DNA of 64,000 nt from Stictocephala bisonia. Its lineage: Eukaryota > Arthropoda > Insecta > Hemiptera > Membracidae. Positions 45,964 to 55,804 of this stretch are shown here, piece by piece. A program made the position numbers and the translations under genes. A model generated the notes under the pieces. The model was not told where the DNA came from. It did no database searches and worked only from the letters and a program-made list of their open reading frames with translations. Location: the NCBI GenBank assembly GCA_035578905.1, contig JAQJVL010000123.1, forward strand, positions 1,984,001 to 2,048,000, in the 5' to 3' direction. Position 1 is the first letter of the stretch. Each line of letters begins with the position of its first letter.

Positions 45964-46190
45964 AACTAGAATCTACAGTTTCCGGTGACAACCGCGTCAA
46001 GGTACTGTTTCGCCCATACTGTGATGTGGCATCCTCAGTGGTTTCTCTGAGACTCAGAAGCATATTCTCTGAGACTCAGAGAAACCACTGAGGATGCCAC
46101 ATCACAGTATGGGCGAAACGTCTGGTCATCTTGTAAATATTGTAGATAGTACCTTGACGCGGTTGTCACCGGAAACTGTAGATTCTAGTT
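45964..46190. mobile_element. Foldback element with a hammerhead-ribozyme-like core
   Basis: Outer arms AACTAGAATCTACAGTTTCC and GGAAACTGTAGATTCTAGTT are perfect inverse copies; inner arms share CACTGAGGATGCCACATCAC and GTATGGGCGAAAC. On the + strand ACCA-CTGAGGA (46084-46094), then GCC..GGC as stem II, GAAA (46115-46118), CGTC and TGGT (46123-46126) fit a type I hammerhead: CUGANGA core, minimal palindromic ACGU stem III, cleavage after C46122, and TGGT pairing with ACCA as stem I. Stem II has an extra U, so activity is doubtful. Similar motifs are known from Penelope-like and related retroelements. The mirrored arm (46009-46039) carries part of the same core on the minus strand. Confidence 0.6.
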
Positions 46191-46879
46191 AAGTTCAATG
46201 TTTGCAACGATTTTAATTGAATGAAGACCAGCTAATTTCCCTGAAGATAGTGGTAATAATTAAAATTGTGATTCATAGTTTCAGTTCCAGCTCTGAAATC
46301 AAATGACTGATTGTTTGCAATTCTCCATTAAAATTTTCATTAGCAGTTGCATCACTTCAAATTTTCATGAAAGCCACTTAATGAAGAACATTTCTAGCAC
46401 TATCCAGAGAATACAGCAAGCGACCAGCTTTGTCAAAGTTTTCAGTATTCTTAAACTCCTTGTATAGATTCCCATACTTCCTTCTCTATTCTGTTATGTA
46501 TTCTTTTGTAAAAACCATTTGAACACACATGATTGCAGATGATATACAATACAAAGATTAGTTAAACAATCATAATTCCTCACTAAGAGTTGAACAAATG
46601 TGATGTTTGTGGAATATAAAATTAATTTGACTTTGTAATTTTCTTTTTACTTTGGATTGTGCACTGTAGGAGTTTCAGTCCAATAGAACTAAAACAACAG
46701 TAATCAAATGTGGAAAGGGGTGCCAATGTTATGACAGATCTTGTAAATTCATAGCCTTGTTAGATGGTGATTTGATCCTCTTGCCTTCAGTGCATGAAAT
46801 CAAAGGATGGTCATTCCTCCTATCGTCTGGTAGGAATGGAGTGTTTGGCATTTCTTAAAAAGGGAGCTTCCGGTCTTGA
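46191..46879. other. Intergenic, possibly further LINE debris
   Basis: No clear feature. The part from 46680 on may continue the minus-strand LINE relic but is too decayed to read. Confidence 0.35.
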
Positions 46880-47260
46880 GGCAACAGTGTAACTCTTTTT
46901 TGTTAAGAGTTTCTATAAGAAGACGAGTGCAGTGTTTGTGAGTAGTTTCCTGCTATGTTGCTTCTAACTCGCTGGATGGTTTGCTGCACCAGTCACTGTA
47001 TTGAGCTCCACATGTGTTGCATGCCATAGGCTCTACATCCAGTGGCTCCTACAAGTTGGTACTCAGGGATGTTGCTTTTACACTATTTTCTAGCAATTCA
47101 AAATATGTTTCTTGGATTATTTAGATATCAAAATTGTTGTCAGAAAGAACTTTATCTGGTCACTCTCATTTAGCCTGCTCAGACCCTGGATATTCAGGTG
47201 GCAGATATTCAAAACAGTACCTGTCTTTGTAATTTTACTCGCTTTGAGATGGACTGATTT
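46880..47260 (-). pseudogene. LINE endonuclease-domain relic
   Basis: The minus strand at 47090-47215 reads LNICHLNIQGLSRLNESDQI then KFFLTT. This is the start of the apurinic-like endonuclease of LINE ORF2, where the pattern is (I/L)-x-H-x-N-(I/V)-x-(S/G)-L..K. It is interrupted by stops soon after. Only the opening motif is secure. Confidence 0.5.
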
Positions 47261-48078
47261 GTTGGTAGGCAGCTGACAGAGTAGGAGCTTACACACATGG
47301 ACGTGACAGTTTAGCTACCAAACTTGTTGTTTGTTTAGTATTTCCCAGAGTATATACACAGCATAAGGATAGATCCAGTCACAAACATCCCTCCTTCATT
47401 GGCTGTGAAACCATTACGTTAGTTCAAAATATCCACTGGGAATCATTTTTCTGTTCGGTAAGCCATCAGGGTACGTGAATACGAAGAGTGGATGGTAGTG
47501 GTATGTTGAGGAGAGTTATTCGTATAAAAAGTGGTTTAGAGCTCCTGTTAAGATTCATGTAATTAATTGTATTTAATGTAGATAAGTGTCTTTTGTTGGA
47601 AGTACTTGAGTGGAAGATAGTTGGGATTACCACATACAATATGTGACAATGACCACCAAAAGTTACTGTTGTTTGCACAAAAACAAACATAATTTAGTCA
47701 TAGTCTCTGTCCATTATCCTAAACTTAGATGCAATTAATTTATATCAACAGGCCTCACACCTAGCACTGCTAATACTTGAAGCTTCCCAACTGACACTGC
47801 TTACAACTATGAACAAAAATTACCAACCATGACATAGTTGCAGATTGGTATATATATATACTCACAATTGTATGTATCATTGAGTACAATCATGTGAACT
47901 TTCATATTTATGTTCATAGTGGACGGATAGAACCAAGATTAGTATTTATTTGGTGTACTTTATGCAGAAGCCAGTTGTTATGATGAACTTGTATCCACCT
48001 TAATACATATTTTGGGGTGGATAAATGAGAATATTCTTAAAAGAGTAGAATTAGCACACTTCTAATATACACTTTCAC
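47261..48078. other. Intergenic, nothing recognised
   Basis: AT-rich. No gene or element ends found. Confidence 0.4.
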
Positions 48079-48248
48079 AAATCTTGAAAACCTATTCACT
48101 GTCCTATATTCATATGAATATTGGTGGTACACCTTCCCATTTAAAATATGAATCACATTATAGCTTATATAGTGATTCATATTTTAAATGGTAGTTGGAA
48201 CACCAATATTCATATGAATATAGGACAGTGAATAGGTCTTCAAGATTT
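48079..48248. repeat. Long palindrome (arms ~78 bp)
   Basis: AAATCTTGAA..CCTATTCACTG and CAGTGAATAGG..TTCAAGATTT frame near-perfect arms that meet at GAATCAC/GTGATTC around 48156-48172. Contains CATATGAATATTGGTG in both arms. Probably a foldback or MITE. Confidence 0.85.
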
Positions 48249-48270
48249 ATAAATGAATATGCTAGAAGTA

Positions 48271-48323
48271 TTGACCATTTATATTCATACATGTGTCATG
48301 CATGTATGACTATAAATGGTCAA
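48271..48323. repeat. Second palindrome next to the first
   Basis: TTGACCATTTATATTCATAC and the inverse GTATGACTATAAATGGTCAA pair across a short CATG-rich centre. Only 22 bp separate it from the longer palindrome. Confidence 0.85.
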
Positions 48324-50940
48324 TGAGGCAAGCATGTGTCAATAATTACATATTGTAGCACAACAGAATAAGTGTGTAAAGCCACCCTAAAAATATATCT
48401 CATTTTCCTTTGTGTGGTTTGTTTAGGACTACTTATTGCTGATATGATGTAATTAATTTTTCTGGCTTTATATAGGAGAAACCCGGGTTTTGAACTGAAC
48501 CACATTTATAGTGTTGTGTTGAATCAATTTTTACTGAAAATTAGTAATTATTCGCAATATTGTTATTGAGTAATTTACAAATTTTAGTTTGTATTTACAA
48601 TCTTGTTATTAAATGCTTTCAATTTAATTTCCAGTTTAATTTAAAAGTATATACATTGTTATTTGGCGATTTGTCTTAGTTCTTATGAAATATGAAGTGC
48701 CACAAAGCATTTTAAAAATGGTAAAATTAAGAAATAAAGATCAAGTATGAATCCCCAACCACTTTGTAACAATCACTGAAAATTCATTAAATAGATTTTG
48801 AATTTAGTTTCTTACAGTTATATACAATGTAGTTTTGATGTAGAAGGGAGATATAAAAATTTGACAAGGTGTAAGAAAAAGGTTAGTCTACCTATGGATT
48901 TTCAGATTCTAAACCTGATTTTTTAGTAGCAGACACCATTTTAAATTTGTCATAAAACACTTTTTATCTTTGCATTTTTTTATGATTCCAACCAAACTTG
49001 GTCAGTATTTCTTGTTAGAATGTAATTATTTAAATAAATACAGTTCAATTGTCTTTTTTTCAAAATTACTCATTTTTGTAAATGAAAATATTTAAGAAAC
49101 AACTTTTAATTAAAGCTGTCAAGATCCAGAATAGTGTTTTAATAGTTTCCTCCTTAAAAAAATCGTTATTTTGTGAAGATCACTTATACAATAAGTAGGA
49201 TTATGAACGTTTTTGCATAACACATTAACTCCAAATGGAGCATCAAAAGCGTAAAAAGTCAGTTGAGAAGGTATTTCTTGCATGGTGAAAACAAAAATAA
49301 GAGTCCTTCTCCACATTAAAAATTATGTTACCATAACACGGGAAGATCACAAATTGAATATAACCTAATTAATATTAAAATTAATTATACCTTTGCAAAG
49401 TTAAATCCGTAATTTTCTTTAGTTTTAATTATAAATAATATTTCATCCAGTTTTGAAAAATTATGAAAGGATAAATTATTTAAAATAATAATGTACTAAT
49501 ATTTTGTGTCATATAAAATCTTTTAATGAAAAAGTTAGTTTATTACATATTTATATATATTTTTATTAAAAGGCTACATAATGAAAATAATACATAAAAT
49601 TACATTAAAATGTTCTTGAATTACAATTTTCTAACATACAAACATTCATAAAGTTTTGTTAAAATGAACAACAAAGATATAAATTGTCTTATAAAAAAAA
49701 TCTATATATTGCATAAAATTGAAGTCTCTAGCTGCTAAAAAAAGCGAAAATTGAAAAAATAATCATTTATTTTTTCTAACCACATATATAATTAAAAAAT
49801 GCATAGCTAGCAAAATTTTTCTTATACCAAGTAAACTAGGACATGCATTAAAATTGTTCAATACTTGTTTCTTTTTAGTATGAATTTAGTTCTTGCCTGG
49901 TTGACTTAAGATTAATAAAACTGTAAACATTATAGTACATTTTTATTTCACTTAAAATCTGTACAAATTTTAACTAATACAGTTGGGAAATTTAAATAAT
50001 ATTGCTATCTTACAAAAACTTGAATATCTCTTTTGTTATGTGGTATCAAGGCAATAAGATATATAGGCTATAAATATGCCGGTTTGCAGAAAATGACATG
50101 AATAGTTTATGTCAGATCAAGTACGGCTGACACATAAACAAAAAAGCTTTACTTTATTGTATTCATGAGGAATATAAATTAGATTTTAAAACCTGAGTAA
50201 TCAGTTAATTCATATTTTCGAAGTCTAATGCCATGATTATATATAATTAGACAATAGCAAGTTGTAATTAATAAGTTACGTTGTATAATTATTAGAGAAG
50301 TAACATAAAAATTACATATAGTAGTTAGCCTGACATAATAGCAACAATTAAAATGTTTACAGCTTCATTTACAGTTATCAAATTTAATACATAAAAGTTT
50401 AAACATATTGGAGGAACTTATCTCTGTGGTTAATTATTCAGCCAATAACTAAAAAAATTAGACTCTTAAATTTTATTCCTAAAAACTTGATTCTCAGCTG
50501 GTAACCATCTCTCAAACCGATCACTAAAGCAGTTTGTCATTAAATGAGTCAAACAATGTTTCGACTGTTCGGCAAAACAAGTAACAATATCATAAGTGTT
50601 TTGCCAATAACAAATATGGACTGTCAGGTTTGGCTGGATTTTATTTATTGGTTTTTGGAAGAAACATTTACTCAAATTCTGTATTGATAAACATTCTGAA
50701 AGCATAATTCAGCTTTATAAAGTTGTATATATTACTGAATGTAGGTAATTCAACATTTCTGTTGTAGAAGAAAAAAGAAAATTATGTAATATAAGCCAAG
50801 TGTTTAGTGAATTATAACATGTTATATAATTTTTAAAAATGTTATAATTTAACAGTCCAAAAACATTATAATTTTAATAGTTAAATTTTAGGATCAAATT
50901 ATGATACATACTGAAAGTAGACTCTCCATCCATTTAGGCC
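48324..50940. other. Intergenic, nothing recognised
   Basis: 2.6 kb of very AT-rich sequence with no element ends, RNA genes or coding segments that I can support. Confidence 0.5.
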
Positions 50941-51129
50941 AGGCTTCTGGAGAAGAAGAACGTGATTTCCTTCTCCCTTGGCCCTGCCCTCTCTAACTTC
51001 ACTAGATAGCGACAGTCACATGACATAACCTAACTTTTTGGGTGTTTTTTTTTTTTGCTCTAAGATGTGGATTTTACCTACAATTCCCACTAAAACAATC
51101 AACAAGTGACCAAAATCCCGTTCAAAGAG

Positions 51130-51380
51130 TGTAAAAACACCTGCTGTTCGCTGGATCTGGACATCATGGCACCATATTTCCTGCCAAAAAATCCGCACAA
51201 AAGATAGAGAGAAAAAAAATTCCCACCATAAACACTCTCCTGAAGTCTACCATCTTGGTTCTGGTTGTTGCGTGACTTCCTGTCAAAATCCACACCAAAG
51301 AGCCTAAAAAACACACGCCGAAAGTCCACCATCTTGGATCTGGATGTCTTGTGATTACACTTCTTACTAAAAAATCACTC
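51130..51380. repeat. Degenerate tandem repeat, ~65-75 bp unit
   Basis: Three diverged copies of a motif built on ACCATCTTGG(A/T)TCTGG, then TGACTTCCTGTCAAAATCC. The first copy is the least conserved. Confidence 0.55.
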
Positions 51381-51437
51381 GTATCATAGGATAGGAGAAA
51401 AATTAATTGTTATATGTTTTAATAATAATTAATCTAG

Positions 51438-51600
51438 AAATCCTAAGTATGTTATACATACAGAATGCCTATCCACCCTCCATGCATTTGACAATATCGG
51501 GCCAAACAACCTCCTCATCAATATTCGTTGTATGGAATGGTCAGGTAGAATATTCATAATCACATGCCTTGCTCTGCATATTTCAAATCAGAATCTTACA
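51438..51600 (+). repeat. Paired block Q, copy 2 (partner 37250-37402)
   Basis: Same orientation and word order as 37250-37402. No copy of gene X follows it. Confidence 0.75.
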
Positions 51601-52375
51601 GAAAATTTTATGTTTATGTGTAAATAAGTGTTGAAATTAGCAAATCCATTAATATACAAATTCTTAGAGCATGTTTAGTAACCAGAAAATTATATAATCA
51701 TTTGTGAATTCAAGCAATTTTCTGCATAATAAATTAGTTTTTGACTATTAAACTTAAAGCGTTTAGCAATTTCACAAGTAGTTTATGAAAATGGATCTTT
51801 GAGAACATGGACTGACTTTAGATGTTTTTCTGAGAGAGTAAATAAGGCCTTAAATATTAAAAGAATGTCTGAAGCTGTCAGTCAGATGTTCTGTATCAAA
51901 TTTATGTGAGGTGTAAATCTGACGTGATGTGGTACGCTTTCTGTACTTCCTTCTAAGCTTAACTGTATTTCTGAGTAGGTTTTTCTTTACAGAAAATATT
52001 AATTTTAAGATGACTCCTAAAAAGTTTTGAAATTGCTTTTGTAATTAATTAGATTCATATGAGTAGATCTGAATTAATATTAGCATAGTTAATAGATTTA
52101 ATGTTGTTAATGATATGAGTATCCCTATAAATAAATATTGTAAACATTTAAAAAAAAATTATACATTTTTATGGAAAAATCTTGTAATAATTCATATTTA
52201 TTTAATCTCAACATTGTGTTATCTTCAACTGTCATGAATTGACAGTATGAAAACTGGTCGCCATAAAAAACTATTTTATGGAGATTTTGGACTCATAGAT
52301 ACTTATTTGTGGAACTTACACAATCGTGATTGGATCTAAAAGTATCTAAAAGAAATATATATATGATTGGGCACT
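51601..52375. other. Intergenic, no third copy of gene X
   Basis: By position a third copy of gene X would be expected after block Q. I see no trace of its GGFQTC or KCWWH segments here. Confidence 0.4.
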
Positions 52376-52866
52376 GCCAGTAATGTGAGTTAAAGCCAAT
52401 GTTAAACTCTAAAGAAAGTTTAGTTAAGACTTAGTTAAATACTGACATAGTTACTTTTAAACTTTATAGTAATGTTAGCTAAGATTTAGTTAGATACTAA
52501 CAGAAATGTGAGTTAAACTTTAGTTGGATTCTCACAGTAATGTTAGTTGGATACTGACAGTAATGTGAGTTAAACTTTAGTTGGATTCTCAGAGTAATGT
52601 TAGTTGGATACTGACTGTAATGTGAGTTAAACTTTAGTTGGATTCTCAGATTAATGCTAGTTGGATACTGACTGTAATGTGAGTTAAACTTTAGTTGGAT
52701 TCTCAGAGTAATATTAGTTGGATACTGACTGTAATGTGAGTTAAACTTTAGTTGGATTCTCAGAGTAATGTTAGTTGGATACTGACTGTAATGTGAGTTA
52801 AGCTTTAGTTGGATTCTCAGAGTAATGTTAGTTGAGTACTGACTGTAATGTGAGTTAAACTTCAGT
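52376..52866. repeat. Minisatellite, 57-bp unit, ~6 good copies
   Basis: Unit: TAATGTGAGTTAAACTTTAG, TTGGATTCTCAGAGTAATG, TTAGTTGGATACTGACTG. Good copies run from about 52510 to the end; copies before that are shortened and diverged, so homogenisation has favoured the right side. Confidence 0.92.
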
Positions 52867-54516
52867 TACACGTATATTCTATAATAACAATAATATTTAT
52901 TGATCTAAAAAATTATACATCTAAACATTTACAAACAATATGAAAAAACCACCACATGGGCTACTGCATGTGGGTGGTAGCTGAGTTCATTCAGTCTATG
53001 AATTATTTATTAATACTAAAACATTTTATAACATGAACTAAAGAAAATTATGAAACTAGAAAACATTGCAAAGACATGTGAAATTACGTATAATAAGGGA
53101 AACTATCATAAACTAAAAATAAAATGTTAAGGAGTTGAAGATGTCACTGTCACTGTACACTCATGTTCAAAGGACTCGAAAGATGACACTTACATTGCAC
53201 ACGCATTCTCACGTTCAACCACTCAAACCTGACTCGCTCACACTCACCCACGCATAAACACCAATTAACATTATACACATATCCTACACACTTGCATACC
53301 TTACTAACTCAATCACTGACTCTCAATCATTCCATCATTCCGAAAACATGTCCAAAACCAGTCACGCTGACTGTCATGTGAGGTACCCCTACCGTAACAA
53401 GATATTGGAAGTATCCCTACTCAATCCTAGTAACCAAAATGTAATTTTTTTCTTAAAATATGTTTTGCGATCAAATTTGATGGCTTTCAACTTTGCGGAA
53501 GATTATGAAACAAATGATGAGCCATATATCATGTTCCTGTTTTAAAAACAACTCGCCTTACTGTTCTTGCAAAGATGAGTGTAAGAACAATTTTAGTCAG
53601 TGGTAACGGGGACAAGGAAGTTTATATGTAACATTAACAGGTATAAGAATGATAAAATAGACAATCATATCTAACTGAATTATAATTACAATGAACTGAA
53701 TAAGTATTTGTTATATTCACGGTACTCAAATACTCACAACCACGATATGTATTATCTACTTCAAAGTAAAGAGGATTCATTATTCACAAGTATATAAAAA
53801 AAATAAAAAAAGCAGGAGGCATTAAAGAATAAACCTTTTATATATTTAATGTAAGTTATATATTTTGTAATAGTCAATATGTTATGCTGTTTTTAATGCA
53901 GGGTTTTGCTTATTGGTTTCATAAAATCAAATAAGTTACTACGTGTTTTCAAAAGATGGTAAGTAGGCCTACTACACCACTTTATTTTATCATAATAATA
54001 TAATGCAGGACGAACGTGAAGTAGTTTAAATTATATGTAATAAAGTTTCGGTAGTTGATTTATTTGCACATAAAAAATTAACACTGTTGGTTGTTAAATG
54101 AATCTAAAAAGAGCTCTAAATTATTATTTTCAAGTTATAACTGAAATTAAACAGGGTCTTGGTGTTAAAATGAACAAAAATATGGAAAATATCTATAGTT
54201 TTGTTAGAACATATTTTTTTTATTCGTCAACCAACAAAGATAGCGCAATTTTTATAATAACTGTTTTTAAAGAAAATATCTTTCCAAATCAGATGATGTT
54301 TTTTTCTAAATATGTATATATTAGTTTGATTGAAATACAGGTGTTTATAACTTCCCCCAAATTGTCGACCACTTTGGGGGGCGAAAACATGTGTTTTTAT
54401 GTTCCCCTAAGTGGTCAAAACAATAGTAAAAAATAAAATTGCTTGCAGATAAAAGTGCATGCTCAACCTCCCTTAGCACCCTTAGTACTAGAGACGCAGT
54501 ATAGTCATTTTGCTGA
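52867..54516. other. Intergenic, possible LINE 3' debris
   Basis: 52872-53400 contains a TTTATTGATCTAAAAAATTA stretch and C/A-rich low-complexity sequence (ACTCACCCACGCATAAACAC), perhaps an inverted LINE 3' end. An open frame of 112 codons at 54098-54436 is AT-rich and has no recognisable domain. Confidence 0.35.
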
Positions 54517-54520
54517 AAGG

Positions 54521-54739
54521 TGTACCGGGTCGTTTTGACCGGTACATTTTTTTTTCGTCGTGGTCTGCCGGGCTGCCTGAGATCGCTCGTGCCCTGCGTT
54601 TTGCTTACTTTGGTGGCCGTTGGCTCGGACTCGGTCGTTCCGTGTTCCAGCCTTTGTCTGTCAGGTTGGCCGTCTTCTAGATTGTTCTCTGCGGCCGATC
54701 GACTAGATATGCGAGGCTAGAGGGCAGAGGCTCCTAAAA
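54521..54739 (+). repeat. 5' LTR, truncated
   Basis: Matches 59280-59495 with small differences (a 7-bp extra stretch near the end, a few substitutions). It stops abruptly after CTCCTAAAA, where the 3' LTR continues for another 1.8 kb. Opens with a small hairpin, TGTACCGGGTC..GACCGGTACA. No primer-binding site follows, because the inverted gag piece begins almost at once. Confidence 0.88.
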
Positions 54740-54758
54740 GAGCAGAGGCTTAGTGTGC

Positions 54759-55157
54759 CATCTCACTAAGCCTGAGAAAGGCAGAAGTTCCTCAGGATCC
54801 ATCCCATCGATCACAGGGAGATTCTGGATCATGGGCGTGAGAGGGTTAGGTAGCTTGTGGTAGCTCAGCTGCAGAAGAGCAGGTGAACAAAAAGGAGCCG
54901 AACCACAAGCGACCTCAACAGAAACGCCTGCAGGCTCAGAAGGAGCCTCAGGCACAGTGAGAGCCGTTGTCTCAGCCTGCGGCCTCGACACGTTGGGCGA
55001 AAGCGCGAAACTAGGCCGCTGACCCAAACCCGTAGGAGTCGTGGAACCGGAGAGTGCCTGAAAAAACTCATCCGTCCAGAATCTCCCTGTGATCGATGGG
55101 ATGGATCCTGAGGAACTTCTGAAGTTTCTAGCTGCCTTTCTCAGGCTTAGTGAGATG
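54759..55157. repeat. Inverted duplication that disrupts gag
   Basis: 54759-54828 is the reverse complement of 55075-55157, except that it lacks 13 bp (AAGTTTCTAGCTG). The DNA between (54829-55074) reads as gag only on the minus strand: DEFFQALSGSTTPTGLGQ, then LQLSYHKLPNPLTPMIQ, leading into the repeated IDGMDPEELL. So the beginning of gag is flipped relative to the rest. This suits an aberrant strand transfer during reverse transcription better than a simple inversion, because one arm is duplicated. Confidence 0.88.
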
Positions 55158-55772
55158 CCCGGCATGCAGGCTGGGGACTTGCTTCTCCTGATTTTCCCGT
55201 ATTGCAGAGGTCCCGTTGGGGAGTTGCTGAGTTCTGTCTTGGCCAGTGATGCCTCGGTGGACTCGTTCCATCGAGAGTTACTGGCGTCGTTTCTTCCCAT
55301 TCGACTCAGGGAGAGGATGGTCATGGACAGATTTTATCGGTCGCAGGGTAGGGGCGAGTCTCTGGCAGCCTATGTCTCTTCAGTCAAGGAAGCTCGTCAA
55401 GCGTTGCGCCTCACACTTTCTGAAGCTGACACCGTTCGTGTCATCCTGGATGGCATTTCTCCTGAGGAACGGTGCAGATTAGTTTTTGCTGGTGTGCCTT
55501 CGTCTTTTCGGGAGCTGCATCAGCTGTGCATTGTTTCGCGCAGCGTGCAGTTCTCAGACCAGCAAGGGAGGGATTCTGAGAGTCATCGTGCTCTCCCCAC
55601 CCGTCGACCGGCTATGTCTGTAGGTGTGAGTCAGCCAGTGGAGGGTCGTGGTTCTCGGCCTCCTGTTGTGTGTTTTGCTTGTGGCCAATCTGGTCACATT
55701 CGTCGTGACTGTCCACGTGCTCGAGGTCGTGGGGTGGGAAACGCTCAGCGCGGGGGGTTGCCTCCACAGTAG
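55089..55772 (+). pseudogene. gag: Gag, 5'-disrupted
   Basis: Structural protein that forms the virus-like particle and binds RNA. The remaining 220 or so codons hold the capsid-like region (ELLKFLAAFLRLSEM to VSSVKEARQALRL) and one CCHC zinc knuckle near the end (CFACGQSGHIRRDC, spacing C-2-C-4-H-4-C), then a basic Arg/Gly tail and TAG at 55770. There is no start codon of its own that would give a normal Gag; the N-terminal part lies inverted just upstream. Pol follows in a different frame (frame 2 against frame 0), so Pol expression in the intact parent probably needed frameshifting or re-initiation. Confidence 0.85.
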
Positions 55773-55804
55773 CTCCCCGCGTTGTTGCGAGTGACCGTGG
55801 CCAT

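Noticed and set aside
54098..54436. 112-codon open frame before the Gypsy element
   Set aside because: No motif, AT-driven composition, no splice context or relatives in the window.
51600..54500. Third copy of gene X after block Q copy 2
   Set aside because: No match to its conserved segments; the open frame at 53348-53545 starting MSKTSHADCH is unrelated.
54734..55324. 196-codon minus-strand open frame in the Gypsy element
   Set aside because: It is gag sequence made readable by the inversion, plus antisense of the normal gag; not a separate gene.
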